A DNA stretch of 64,000 bases. Origin: Phycomyces blakesleeanus NRRL 1555(-) (taxonomy: Eukaryota > Mucoromycota > Mucoromycetes > Mucorales > Phycomycetaceae). Of the stretch, positions 50,255 through 62,597 are shown in pieces; position 1 is the stretch's first letter; each line of letters opens with the position of its first letter. The stretch covers positions 434,001 through 498,000 of the forward strand of contig NW_017265162.1 of the NCBI RefSeq assembly GCF_001638985.1, in the 5' to 3' direction. The position numbers and the translations under genes are program-made. The notes beneath the pieces were generated by a model. It saw only the letters and a program-made list of their open reading frames with translations, ran no database searches and was not told the DNA's origin.

Positions 50255-51830
50255 AGTTCTCCGCTTAGTAAGAGATCTTGTCTCAGCCTCTCGGGCTTTC
50301 AAATTTCCATACACACAGAAAAGACAAAAAAAACTCCCTCTCTCTCCCTTCATTGCTTGTGAATCGATGAAATATTTTTATATATAAAGAATATATAAAT
50401 ATCAGCGTATACCGTCTGTGCGTACCTCGTACAGCGCTTTGAACCCTATGTAACCATTGGAACAGAAGAATTTTTTTTCTTCTGGTCGTTGTTGTTGCAA
50501 TTGATAGACCTTGTTTTATTTTCACCTTTTATATATATAATATATAAAGAAGCAATAACAGTCAACAGCAGCAATAATAGCATTTAACCAAAATGCGCGT
50601 GACGATTATATATATAGTCTCTTTTTTTAAAAAAATTAAATCTTTCAATAGTTTTAAGAATCGCGCGCTGATTTTTACCGTCTTCCCCGAAAGAAAGAAG
50701 ATAGTAATAGTAATATAGATATCTATATACACTGATATAAATATATAAAAGTAGATATATAATTTGGTACTAATCGCACTCAAAGGCTTGTTCAAAGATA
50801 TCTCTTAATATCAGTATCATTAATTAGAAATCTGAATATAAATATAATAATTTAATTCTATGCAAGCAAGGATTATAGGAGTTTTTTTTTTTTTTTTTAC
50901 TAATTTCTCTGCACCAAACTAATGGATTCTTTCTTTTTGCCCTAATAATTTCAATATTAATTTTTATATATATATATTTTAAAAAAATTGCTGAATTTGT
51001 TTTTGATGACCTGTGATTTTCTCAAGATTTCAAGGCTATTTTCTATTTTTCATAGCTATTATAATATCGATTAAATAGAGCTGATGCAATCTGTATTAAT
51101 ATTGATGTTCATCGTTGCTTAGATCTTTAATGATTTTCTTTTTACGTGTTTATTTCCATAGTATCAACTTTATGTATTTTATGTATTTTATATAATCTCG
51201 TAATATAGAGACAATTTATACATGTACTATTCTGAGCCTTCTTTATTTTTTATTTTTTTATTTATTTATTTATTTATTTTAAATACTCAGAAAAGAGAAG
51301 CGCCGTTAAGCTATTTCCATTTGGAGCAAAAAGTCTTCTCATCTCATTGGAATCTCAGTCAAAATGATTTCTATAGGTGGGACGAAAAGTACCAGGCCTT
51401 TTTTTTTTCTTTTTTTTTTGTTCCGTCGTTACCCTTCATCACCCCACCCACACACGCTCACATCTACATCAACACTTACATCTACACTTACCCACAACTC
51501 ATAAGCCTTTTCTTGTATGTCAATTTACACCAAATACTACAATAAGCTACATTATACTACACTACATTGTTGTCATGGAAACATACCTTTTTTTGTTAAT
51601 ACTTTTTTATCAATATTTTCTATTACTTGAACCAATGGCGTCATTGAAAACCATCTTTACTACAAATATACTATATATCATCACAAGACCTCCCCTTCCC
51701 ACTCCCACTCCCACCTCCCCCCAAAATTATATATATATGTAAATATACATATACATACACATATATACTTGTATAAAAACCATACTCAAGGCTGTATTTG
51801 GCAATAAATGTGTATATATTTATATAAATA
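50255..51830. other. AT-rich spacer upstream of the small ORF
   Basis: No frame I can support. It contains TA runs (50960-50975), a long T run (50882-50899), (TTTA)n near 51255-51280 and, at 51420-51500, a CA-rich stretch with repeated CACATCTACA. The 3' UTR of the Got1 gene lies at its right end. Confidence 0.45.
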
Positions 51831-52545
51831 TTAGAAAACTATTCTTGCAAGTTTAGGACCAATAAAAGGCAACTGTTTCAAAACGCCAAAGATAGTGGGG
51901 AACGAATTACTATTGAGAGAAAGAAAAACAAAACAAAAAACCAAAAAAAAAGAGAAAATATGAGTAACATTAACCCACATTATATATCTGCTTATCTATA
52001 TATTTATCTTTACTAAATTTATTATGTTGATCCTTTATTGTGTTCTATTTCTCTCTTTCGTTTCTACGTTTATTTTTACCTAAATAATTTCAGGCACCCA
52101 CAGAGTTCAAGCAGAAATCCGATCAAAGGAAACTTGACTAGGATCAAAAAAATTCCGCTTAAAAATAAAATCGATCCAAGCCATCTATCGGATCGTCTAA
52201 AATATTCAAATGCTCCTCTGGGACCAATCGTCGTTATAATCCCCAGTACAATCATTAACTATTTTTTTTTAAAAAAAAAGCACCACTAAAGTATTAGAAA
52301 CTTCTCTCTTTTTTTTTAAAGAAAGAAAAGAAAAAAAAAAACCTATTTCTTGCTTACATTTCCGCAGGCCATCAGCGCAACATCAAGCATGAGCATTACT
52401 CCCATTGCCATGAACAATGCACCACATCCTGTCAAGCCTACTCCAATTTCTAACAACCAAAAAATAAATCACAAGTGTAAAGTTATAGACAGATTCAGGT
52501 TTGACTAAAAATCATGCTATTACTCTGTGTATCGTTTAACCACAT
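51831..52545 (-). CDS. GOT1: Golgi transport protein Got1
   Basis: Four exons (52524-52545, 52358-52449, 52080-52258, 51831-51909) give 123 residues, near the usual ~140. The sequence opens MWLNDTQKIGVGLTGCGALF, the strongly conserved start of Got1/GOLT1, and continues with GVMLMLDVALMACGN, then GPRGAFEYFRR, FLSGIFLILVKFPLIG and LKQLPFIGPKL. Four hydrophobic segments are visible. Got1 is a small tetraspanning membrane protein of early Golgi/ER vesicles, supporting COPII-vesicle function and fusion. The first coding exon is only 22 bases and no single frame exceeds 60 codons, so a simple frame scan misses the gene. Confidence 0.93.
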
Positions 52546-55065
52546 CTGTATATAATAATAATAGTAATAAAAAGAAACCAAAAAAAAAAAACAAAAACAA
52601 AAATTGTTTGTGCGTTTGTGCGTCTACGTCTACGTGTACGCGTGTGTTGCGTGTAATATTAATTTTCGGTATTATTTATTTATCTGTGCATGCATACTTT
52701 CATGTATGTAGACAATTAAAAACAAATAAAGCAAAACCAAAAAAAAAAGTTCAAGTGTTGGCTCTTATTGGCCTGTGTTTTCAACTATCAAATAAAATTG
52801 CATTACATTGAGGATAGATGTTTTGAATGGTTACTTTAATAATAATAATTATATTGACAATTAGATTAACCAATATCCAGGGGTTTGAATGATAATGAGC
52901 TCCTAACAATTTTACATACTTTAGCATTGGTAAATAAATAAGTAAAAATTACGCTTTTATATATAAAGAAAGAAAAAAAGTAACTGCTGCAGATGCTCGA
53001 ATATCTAATTTTTAAAAGGTGCGGAGCATATGTTTTACAAATCCATATACATATAAGTAAATATTGTACTCGGAAAATTTAAAACTTAATAAGTATGGGA
53101 ATGTTTTCTTATGTTAGTAAATATTGCAAGACAGTTACTTTTCTGGCTGCATTTAAATACTGTGTATGTCCTAATGGCGTACATTAAATAATCATCTTTC
53201 TATTTATTCGGGGATAATAGCTGGCAATGAATAAACAATACTAATGGAAAAAGTCTGTATGACCTTCCAAAAATAATATGCGGGGTTCTTAATGAGTATG
53301 TCGCTCAATAAAAATTAAAAAAGTGGGATCTCGTTCAAAATATTTCTTCTTTTTGTTAAATGTAATAAAATTCTGCTTATTCCTCCCTCATCGTAAATAA
53401 ACAGCTTGGTTCCTTGCTACACTTCACAGCAAACATAACGTTTTCTTAAGCATAATTTAATACGATTAATTCTTAGGACAATATTTAGGGTGAATAATAC
53501 GTTTGGATTTGCCTCTATCCCATGAGATTTCATATACACTATATCTTCACTAATGTCTCGCACATAAAAAAAAAGTATAGGCAGATGAAGATTGATTTTA
53601 TTGATTGCAGCTCGTTTTGAACATTCTTTTATATATATATATATATAAATCTGTATGTGTATCAGTAAACGCAAATAGCCAAAAGAAAAAAAGTTTAGGC
53701 ACTTATTTTCTTTCTCTCTTGTACTTTTATAAATAAAGATCCAGCCAGTAAGGTCTAATATAGGAAGAAAGGAACTCCCTCTAAAGAACATGTTGAGGAG
53801 GAGCCATGTAATTCTTGCTATTGCCATAAAAGGCTCCATATTGCTTGTTTGCAGCACATTTTGTTTTTAAGATAAATATATGATAATAGTAGGTAGTAAT
53901 GGCACTTGGAAGTTACCGTGAATGACACAAGTTAAGAGCATAAACTAATCGCTCTGTAATTGGAATAGCAGGTTCAGTCCAGAGAGTTTAGGATCGGTGA
54001 TAGTGCGCCACTGTGAATTTTAATTACAAGAATGACTATTTTCCCGTAGTGGTGGTTTATCCTATAGAATCCTCTGTTTGCGTGATTTTCACTATCTTTC
54101 TTTTTTATCTCTATTTATAATTCTATAGGACTATCAAGTACCCAGGGCATTGTTCAGTTGATTACATGACGTAGATTATGTAGTGTTTACTTTTTCTCTA
54201 TTTATTTACGTATATCATCCAGTTGGGTGTACAGCTATTTGTATATCTCTATCTATGTATATCTATTAATTAAAAGAAGGTTAAAAAATGAAAGCACTAA
54301 TTAGGTTTATCAAGATGGGAAAAAATCATTTAATTATAGAACAACTCACTTTCGTAATAATGATAATCATCTTTCTCTTTTAGAAGCAAAGAACAAAAAG
54401 GAAGCTCTTTATACATCACTCCCTACTTTTCTTCTTCTTTTGGTTTATCTACCACCACAATATTAAATGTTTAATCCGAACACCGGAAAGTCAAACCCTC
54501 TTTCCACCCCCTTCTTCTTCTTCTTCTTTGTTCACTTAATACTGTGCATAGTGTTACCTTGCCATTTAATATACACATCTATTTATCTATTTAGAACTTG
54601 TGTAATATGAAAAAGAGTCTGGTGAGCCGAGACTTGTTGTCTATACACAAAGAGGAGCTTTTCAACTTTGTTGTATCGTGGTATGGATCACAGATAACAA
54701 TAGAAAGTAAAATAGACCAAAGAATTTCAAGCACTTTTACACCTCTCCCTATTGTATGTTATGTATTCTTCTATGCACTCATCAATCAACCAATCGATTC
54801 ACCCATATATTTTATCTTATTTGATCTTATTTCTTGTGTATCTAGAAAATACCTTTTTCTTCTTCGTTTTTGCTTCTTGTTGGACAAAGTTTGACTTTTT
54901 TAGTTTACTTTTGTATAGCTTAAATGCATTAATTCCGTGTAACACGGCGTTTTGAAAATGAAAGTGAAACATAAATATATTGTACATCTTGCGTTACCAT
55001 AGCAACCCGATGTGTAGTTTTTTTTTAAATAGTCTAAATAGCATCTTATTTTCTTTATTGTTTTA
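52546..55065. other. Spacer between Got1 and Bfr2 genes
   Basis: About 2.5 kb of AT-rich sequence containing the Got1 promoter (minus strand) and the Bfr2 3' end. A 146-codon minus-strand frame at 53417-53857 is interrupted in character by a TA run and resembles no family. CTT/TTC tracts lie near 54430 and 54508-54528. No other gene seen. Confidence 0.45.
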
Positions 55066-57396
55066 TTATGCTGTGATTGCATCTGTACTGTCAATTGTGT
55101 TTTTGCGTTGTCCAAGCAAAGAAGAATAGAGTTCATCTGTCATCTCCTCATGCCAGGTACCAGCTGGTATCGGAGCCATGAAGTTTTGGAGCTTCTCATG
55201 AACATTAAATCTAAGACAGCCACAAAACATATAAGCATTTCATTTTGTTGACAGGATGGACCCTAATTCAAAAATAATAATCATGGACTTACCGTAGTTT
55301 TCGGCCCTTGCTTGCCTTGTGATCTACAACCTTGTTCTTCTTCTTTATATCAGCCTGTTTGCGAGCAGCCCATCGCATACCCATTGCAATAGGATCCTCT
55401 GTATCAATCATACGGGACTCAATCAATTCACGAAGCTGTTGCTGGTAGAAATCATTGTCGTCAAAGATCTCGGGATCATAAGCGTTCAAGTGACGATCGA
55501 CCTTTTCTCCACTCTGCTCTTCTTCTATCGGCTCAGGCTAAAATATTTTAGATTGTTAGTAATATATATATATATTTGACCACATTAACACTAAACTAAT
55601 TAGTAGAAATCTCTACAAACCTTGCCAAGAATTTTGTATTCTGCTCTTTGAAGTTGTGTTCGCTTCACCAAAGTTTCTGAGTCGGCAAGGGTATTATCGA
55701 TTTGTGTCATGATGCTCTAAAGCACACACACAATAAGCTTTACTAAATATACATATAATTTTATATATCTATCTAGAAACTTACTTGATCAAACGCTTTG
55801 AACTTTTTGTTTAAACGGGCACTTGATGCAGCTTGCACCTTGTTACCCCATTTCTCCAAAGTGGAGTTACGGAAGGGAACAAATCTAAAAAAAAATGTTA
55901 ATGTTTTGCTATTTTTTCTTACTGTTTGGTATATTTAATATAATTCATTAACCTACACGTCATTAATCTGTGAAATATCCTGCCAGAGCTTCTCAATATA
56001 TTCATCATCATCATCATCAAGGTGTCTCTTCCTGCTGTTCCAATCACACTCGTCAAGGTCAACTGTGCCATTATCCGACAGCAAACTTGTACGCAGATCC
56101 ATAATTTCATCAATGACTTCTCTCAAAACTTCCTTGGCACTATCAAGATCGCCTTCAATACCCTCTTCCTTTGCCAAAATTTCAGGCCATGTATCATGCT
56201 AAAAAACCAAAAAACAACAACAAAATAAAAGCATTACTAAAGACCATTCAAAAATAACAAGAACAACAATTTACTACATATTTGCAGACAGGCCGTACCT
56301 GAGGAAGCTGATTGGCGATCTCTACAAGCTTTTGAGCACGAATGCGACTCTCAAGGAAGTTATCCCACAATTGCTGATAAAACAAAATAAAAACAAAATT
56401 ATAAGATGTATGTATGTACGTATGAATTAATTAATTATGTACTTGATCCATAATTATCATTTTTATGATTTAGTAATAAACTGAAAAAAAGGGTGTCTTA
56501 CCAATTGCTGTTTAACATGTTGACCTTTTTCAATATCACTTTGTGCACTTTTTGACATTTGCGAAATCATCTCCCTAAAATAAAGCAATAAGTTTCTCTC
56601 TCTCTCTCTCTCTCTTACTCTATTTTTTATCTATTCTTCTCTTTTTCCTTTAATTCTTTAATAATTCATTTTAAAGCTTACTTTTCATCCTCTTCGATTT
56701 TACGGAGTTCATCCTTGATTCCGGTATTTTCTTCCTGTTCTCCCTCATCCTCATCCTCATCGCTGTCGTCTTCAACCTCACCAAAGGCCTCAACTTCTTC
56801 ACGATCTTCACCGTCATTATCGTCCTCGCTACCGCTTATGGCATCCTCATCTGCAGATTCCTGGTCTTCACCAGATACACCCTGCCATTCGTTGTCAGAC
56901 TGTTCTTCTTCGTCATTAGAAGAGTAAATGTCTTTACGGCTGGCTCTCTTTCCGGAGTAGCGGGGATCGTCCATTAAGAATTGCTGGTTTCTAAGGGAAC
57001 TTTTGCCTACTTTCAAGTAGTGATCCCGGGTTCCTTTTTCTTTTTCTTCATCAACTTCGGCATCGCTTTCTTGGTTAACTCGGTCATTCAAAGGTCCGTC
57101 GAGATCTTCGGGATCATAATCTACAGTAAAGAATGATGTGGTGTTGGCGGGAATTGTACGCAAATAAAAATTTCTTGAAACGTTGTATTGACGGTTTTCA
57201 AGAGAACAGGGGAGAAAGAGGGTAATGCTTACCCTTTGGTGCAGTTGTGTCAAGATCAGCAATTTGATCTGCGAGCGATTTCTCTGTAATAATTATTTAC
57301 AATTTTTCTTATATTAATAAAATATTAAAAATATATGTATACAGAGGAGAGAAGGATGTTTAATTGGTCATGTTAAATTAGCTTACTAGGTGCCAT
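55066..57396 (-). CDS. BFR2: Ribosome biogenesis protein Bfr2/AATF
   Basis: Ten exons (57387-57396, 57233-57283, 56682-57120, 56502-56574, 56299-56373, 55957-56198, 55785-55884, 55621-55716, 55293-55537, 55066-55210) join in frame to 491 residues. The N-terminal third is acidic ([13 protein letters not shown], then long Asp/Glu/Ser runs around 95-160). The AATF central domain follows ([39 protein letters not shown]), then [19 protein letters not shown], and the C-terminal TRAUB domain ([56 protein letters not shown]). AATF/Bfr2 is a nucleolar factor of the small-subunit processome. The first coding exon is only 10 bases. Confidence 0.95.
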
Positions 57397-59830
57397 AGTC
57401 TTGAAGTGTATAATAGTAGATTACAGGCAATTTTTTTGATTCAGCTTCATACAGCATCAAAAGTGGCTTTGATGTGACAGCTTCTCATTTGTGATAGGAT
57501 TTAAAACACCGAAACAATGGCCACTGCCAAAAAATAGAAAAAATAAGAAAAATCTTAAAGTCATTACTATTGTTTTTTCTTTGTTTTTAGTCAAAGAAAT
57601 TTTCAGTTGTATATTTAGTTTAATAAAGTAAATGATACAAAAAATACAAAAGTATAACTAAGGACTTTGAGAAGATATACTTGAATTGGCTGTTTCAAAA
57701 TTTGTTTTATCATGCATTTTTTAAAGAAGTATAATCTGAACTTTAATTCTGAGATTCAAAATGCCAGATGCTTAAATAAAATAAAAGGGTATTGATTGAG
57801 ATATTTTCTTGAAGCAGAACAACAGTAAGAATTGCGTTTAGTATTAATATTGTTAAGAGTACTTGATTATTATGTTTTTTTTTGACAGTTCGAGCGAGTC
57901 AGGGTGAGTTGTCCTGGGAATAAACATTATTAATGGAAACTGATCTGCAAGTTTATGCTATGATACTAATGTCGAATTAATGCTGACAAAAATAAATCAA
58001 ATGAAATGAAAATGAAATAGAAAAATCACATTCTTTTTATTCTTTTTATTTTATGATCCAATAAACATTTTTGCTTTCTATTCTCTTAATATAAAGTTGA
58101 AATGCTTGGAAGCTGAATCGTGATTTATAATAGAGAAAAGACTATAGATATATATACATCATGAAATAGAAATAGGAATAGAATAAAGTAAGTGTACATT
58201 AATTACTATGATTATTATGAATTTTCTAGTAAATTTTAGAGTCAAATCTTCTCATTACCAACTTACATATAATTATTCTTCCTTTTATTCTTGTTCGTTT
58301 GACTGACATAATTACACATGGATCTTGCCTATTATTCTCTCTCTTTTTTTAAAAAGAAAACACTATAGGATCTTTGTTGGGGGTAAAAAGGAAATCAGGT
58401 TAGCCAACGTGGGTTAATTTGTACTCGTGAAACCAAATTTTCTCGCGACCCAATCTTCCATTTACAGATTTTTCTTTGCTTGTTTAATGGTCAAATTGGA
58501 CAGTGATCCGAGCACAAATCCTTTTAAGAAATAAAGAGTAAAATAAAAATCAGAAAATACACATATAGCTTGTACCGTTTTTTATTTACTACCTTGTACT
58601 AGGCCCACAAATTTTAATTTTTTGCTTTATTGCTTCCATAATCCTACAAGCACATAAAGCTCCAAATGAAATTAAATTGGATTCAGTAGTAGAACTCGAC
58701 TCACCAAAGGTTTTTCCGTACGCACAGCAATGGTTTTACTTATTACTATTGTTATCTCTCTTTATCTCTCACTCACTTCACCCCTCCTACTTCTTTTTTT
58801 GTTTGGTATTTGCAAAGTACCTCACTTGCTCACGTGATTACTCAACAATTGAAAAAGTTGTCCAACAAAAAACCAACGAAGAAAATATTAAGATTCTGGA
58901 GTCTTACAATACCTGCAATTAAGCTGGGGAGCAGCATTGTTTGTTTGTTTGTTCTTAGACTTTTAGGATAATAATATTTGAATTGTACTGCAGTGTGTTT
59001 AGTTGGGGTATATAGATCAGTAAATCTACTATTTATTAGTATTACAAGTAGTTGTACTTTATTGACAAAGTCATAGTATTAATATAGATGTCTCCATATA
59101 TTAAGCTTCTGTGTTTGTCTAAATTTGTTACACTGAAAAGTCTTGAATCGCATTATTATTCGTATTCTTACTCACCAACAAAATTGGCGTTATGCAGTAA
59201 GAAGGACAAAAATATCCAACTTAGGGTTGTTTTATTGCTCTCAAACAAGAAATATTGCCCCAGGATTATTGTAGAAAAAGAAAAAGAAAAAGAAAAAATT
59301 AGTTAATTTACTGCTATTCTTAATAATAGTAAAAACCGGAAATAGTTCCAACTTGGAGGATTAGGTCGGGCTAAGTGTAACTGAAACCAGTTAAGAAAAA
59401 ACAAGTACAAAATGCACATGAAAATCGAGAAAGATGTCTTGGAGAAAGATAAAAGAAGAGGAGACATAGAGGTCTAGCATAGGTTATACATTAGTCATAA
59501 AATCCTGATCGGCGGCCCTCGGATCGCAGTTTTAGCTTTTAGCTCAATCTCATCGTCTCATGCTAGACAACCACAATAAAATAAAATAAAATAAAATAAA
59601 ATAAAATAAAATAGTTCGTAGACTCAAATAACCAACCAAGAGGATTATAGTGGCACCACATAAATGAATTAAGCAAACCAAGAAACGCTTATCACTATAA
59701 CATATATAACATATATATATATATATATACCTATTTCTTTACTCGTTTGTCAGTTATCTTTCATTACTTTCATTTACACTCACTTTCCCCCTCACACTCA
59801 CTCCTACCAACCAACCAACCAACCAACCAA
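57397..59830. other. Spacer between Bfr2 and the WS/DGAT-like gene
   Basis: About 2.4 kb, AT-rich. A possible minus-strand mini-gene near 58450-58735 was considered and not accepted. An (AAAAT)n run lies at about 59577-59612, a TA run at 59708-59730, and a (CCAA)n run directly abuts the start codon at 59831. No other gene seen. Confidence 0.4.
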
Positions 59831-61276
59831 ATGTCAAAAAACGACCAGAAACTGGCCGGTTTCGATAATATATGGCTTCAATTGGATCATCCTCAGCGAC
59901 TCATGAATGTCTTCAGTCTTTGGGTATTCAAGCATGAACTCGAAGTTGAAGCAGTCAGCGAAAGCCTGGAAAAGCTCTGCAAAGAATACCCTCGATTTAC
60001 CGAAATACCAATCAACGGCAGCTCATTTCACACCGCAACTTGGGCAAAAGCTGATCCCTGGTGCCCAGTCATGAACATCAAAAGACACACCCTCGAAAAA
60101 CCTACAGAAGAATGTCTCAAGGCCTACATGAGCGAAGAAATTATCAAACCATTCGACCCCGAAAGACCATTATGGCAACTGCACATGATTTCTGGACTGG
60201 AGAACGGCAAGGCTGCTGTGTACTGGAAAGCACATCACGCCTTATCCGACGGCGAAGGATTTATCAGAAGTTTACTTGCTGTAACCTCGTTTGGCGGCAA
60301 AGAAGATCAGCCAAAGCTTGTAACTCACGCCAGAAAAACCAACCTGTTGACCAAGTCTGCACCAGTGTACCCCATTACCGATCACACTCTGTCGGTTCAA
60401 CTCATCAAAGACATGGCCAATTTCCTCATTCTCTGGCTCTCATTCTGGCTTCATGTCATATTCGTAAAGCTGTACTCGATCTGGATTATTGTGGAGCACG
60501 ATGTCCGTATGGGCTTGGTGTGCCTTTTGCCCCTTCATCGTCACGATCTCTACTATTCTGGAATCCAAAAAAACCAAAAAGAAATCTCCTGGTCTGAATC
60601 GATTACTCTCGATGATGTCCGAATCGTCCGAGAGGCCTTCCACGGAACAGTCAATGACATAATGATCGTAGTAGTAACAAGAGCCATCAAGTCCTATATC
60701 GAATCCTTTGGCACACGCAAAGACAACTATGCTAGAATGCTGATTCCTCTGTCTCTTCGCCAACCCGACGACTGGAGTACTCGTAATGTGGTCAGTGGAA
60801 CATGGGGCTGGTTCTCGATGAAGGATCTCGACACACGTTCATTAGTAAAACAAGTCCAGCGAGAAATGACAGCCATCAAGACCTCCTATTTCCCTACAGC
60901 CTATTATCAGTTTATGCAGAGCGTCATGGGCTCTATCCCTGGTATTCTCCCTCCTCTTCAAGTCGTAGACTTGTACGCAGACATTCCTCATGCCGTATTC
61001 ACCAATGTACCCGGCCCAACAACCCCTATCACATTTGGTGGCCAACAAGTCGAAGAATTCCGTCTCTGCAGCCCACTTTCTGGAAAAGGAAGTCTTGGTA
61101 TCGGCCTTTCATCATACTGTGGAAAGCTCGCCATTACCACCCAGTCCGACAGTCACCCCGAATACCCTCATCTTGCAGATAGTATTTGCAAGCGATTTGT
61201 GAAAGAGTTTGACCTTCTTCTTGCGGAGGCCAAAGATGAGTTGGCCCGTAAGCCCGAACTCAAACCTATTTCATAG
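59831..61276 (+). CDS. Wax ester synthase / diacylglycerol acyltransferase-like (WS/DGAT) protein
   Basis: A single uninterrupted frame gives 481 residues. It opens KLAGFDNIWLQLDHPQRLMN (family N-terminal FLxxExxxxPM-like region), carries the catalytic HHxxxDG motif as WKAHHALSDGEG near residue 134, then TVNDIMIVVVTRAIKSYI (conserved ND motif), and FTNVPGPTTPITFGGQQV in the C-terminal half. This is the WS/DGAT O-acyltransferase family, which transfers acyl-CoA to long-chain alcohols or diacylglycerol to make wax esters or triacylglycerol. A long hydrophobic segment (about 200-235) may anchor it to ER or lipid droplets. It has no introns, while every other long gene here has several. The ATG at 59831 is preferred because the upstream open frame is low-complexity leader. 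Confidence 0.9.
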   Translation: MSKNDQKLAGFDNIWLQLDHPQRLMNVFSLWVFKHELEVEAVSESLEKLCKEYPRFTEIPINGSSFHTATWAKADPWCPVMNIKRHTLEKPTEECLKAYMSEEIIKPFDPERPLWQLHMISGLENGKAAVYWKAHHALSDGEGFIRSLLAVTSFGGKEDQPKLVTHARKTNLLTKSAPVYPITDHTLSVQLIKDMANFLILWLSFWLHVIFVKLYSIWIIVEHDVRMGLVCLLPLHRHDLYYSGIQKNQKEISWSESITLDDVRIVREAFHGTVNDIMIVVVTRAIKSYIESFGTRKDNYARMLIPLSLRQPDDWSTRNVVSGTWGWFSMKDLDTRSLVKQVQREMTAIKTSYFPTAYYQFMQSVMGSIPGILPPLQVVDLYADIPHAVFTNVPGPTTPITFGGQQVEEFRLCSPLSGKGSLGIGLSSYCGKLAITTQSDSHPEYPHLADSICKRFVKEFDLLLAEAKDELARKPELKPIS

Positions 61277-61976
61277 AAACTATACGCATTAATTATTTAA
61301 CCATCATACATTTTTTAATATATATAATATATATATATATGTACATATATTATATTATATATATAAAATAAATAAACATCCTGAGAATTTTCATTTTATT
61401 ATTATTATTATTAAAGAAATATACAAATACAAAATAATCAGATATCTCTGTATAATATCAACAATACTGATAGAAAAAAATTGAGAGAAAAAGAGAAAGG
61501 GTATGATATGGTTTGTAAGGAATGGTAAAGATATATATATATATATAAAGGCTAATATATATATCCCGGCCGAAATATAAGACCAAAAAAGCAGACTGAG
61601 TATAACTTTGATTCTAACCGAAAGTGGTTAAAATATAGTAGATAGTTATAAAGCAAAAAGTTTATTTAAAAGAAAGTGTATATATAAAGAGTGCGAATGC
61701 GAGAGCAAGTAAATGAGTAAATGAGTAAAGTGAGTGGGGTGAATAAAGTGAATGGAGTGAGTAAGATGAATAGAGTGAGTGGAGTGAGTAGAATGAGTGA
61801 AGTGGGTGAAGTGGATGAAGTGGATGAATGGAGTGAGTGGAATGAGTGCTTGTATATATATAAAGAAAGGTAGAGAAATAGAGGGAAAGCGAGAGAGCAA
61901 AAAATGAATAAATAGATAAGTAATTAAGTAAGTAAGGAAAGATGTCAAGAGGTAAATAGGTAAAGAAGAAGCATTA
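61277..61976. other. 3' spacer with a GAGTG-type minisatellite
   Basis: After the acyltransferase stop there are TA palindromic runs (61318-61365) and then, at about 61725-61845, a degenerate tandem array of 10-15-base units built on GAGTGAGTGGAGTGA. The minus-strand His/Thr-rich reading across the array is a repeat artefact. No gene supported. Confidence 0.5.
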
Positions 61977-62597
61977 TTATGTTTTTATGTTATGGGCAAA
62001 GTATTGGTAAAGATTGGCATAGTGTGTTTTGCATCGACGAAGACCACTCGTTTCTCCAGAAAGAGAATGACGGGTATTCCCCAATTGGCTTTCAAAGAAA
62101 GGTGTGTATGAACTACTGCTTCTGCTGCTGCTATTACTTTCACTGATACTATCATCATTGGGTTGGGCAGATTCTGTCTTGTCGTTTGTCGAGTTAGAGA
62201 TAGACTGTCTTGGGATTGTCTCTGAAGTGTGCAAAGTACTAATGGCCGATTGAGACGAGCTGCGAGTGTTTGATGATAATAACAGTGCAGAATGTCTTTG
62301 AGCAATAGGCTTTATCTGGGTCAAGCTTTGTCGATGCCACATATTCCATGTCATTCGGTTGACTCTAAAGCCGACCTTTATGTATTTGTTGAACTTGGAA
62401 ATAGCTAATTATATGGAGGCTGTTAGTATATATAGAGTTTTTTGTTCACGTATTAAAGAAATAAAGATGTCTTTTCTCTCTCTCTGTCTGTTTCTACCTG
62501 GCCACAAGAAGAGTAGTCTTCCACGTTGGTTTGGAATCCGAAGTCGTAGGTATCGAGTAGGTATGTTGTATCTGCTGTCAACAATCGTAATCTTCAT
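61977..62597 (-). CDS. Small Ser-rich protein, possibly AreA GATA-like domain family
   Basis: The well-supported part is the 3' exon (61977 to about 62404), which reads KFNKYIKVGFRVNRMTWNMW and then a Ser/Thr/Asn-rich tail ending NLYQYFAHNIKT. The Phe-x-Lys...Arg-x-x-x-Thr-Trp-x-x-Trp pattern resembles the short region found in AreA GATA-like (DUF1752) proteins, which are common in Mucorales; this is a weak pattern match from memory. One complete model uses exons 62498-62597 and 61977-62404 (175 residues). An alternative reads the first exon in another frame (TTYLLDTYDFGFQTN) and joins at 62393. I cannot choose between them. Confidence 0.4.

Noticed and set aside
53417..53857. 146-codon minus-strand frame
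   Set aside because: It reads through a TA microsatellite, has no recognisable motif on either strand and no splice-supported partners; likely chance.
58450..58735. Possible two- or three-exon mini-gene on the minus strand (MEAIKQKIKICGPSTR joined to RICARITVQFDH)
   Set aside because: Only about 28 residues result, no upstream start exon was found, and an alternative frame ends equally well; support is too weak.
61646..61948. 100-codon His/Thr/Ile-rich minus-strand frame
   Set aside because: Direct translation of the GAGTG-type minisatellite and flanking low-complexity DNA.
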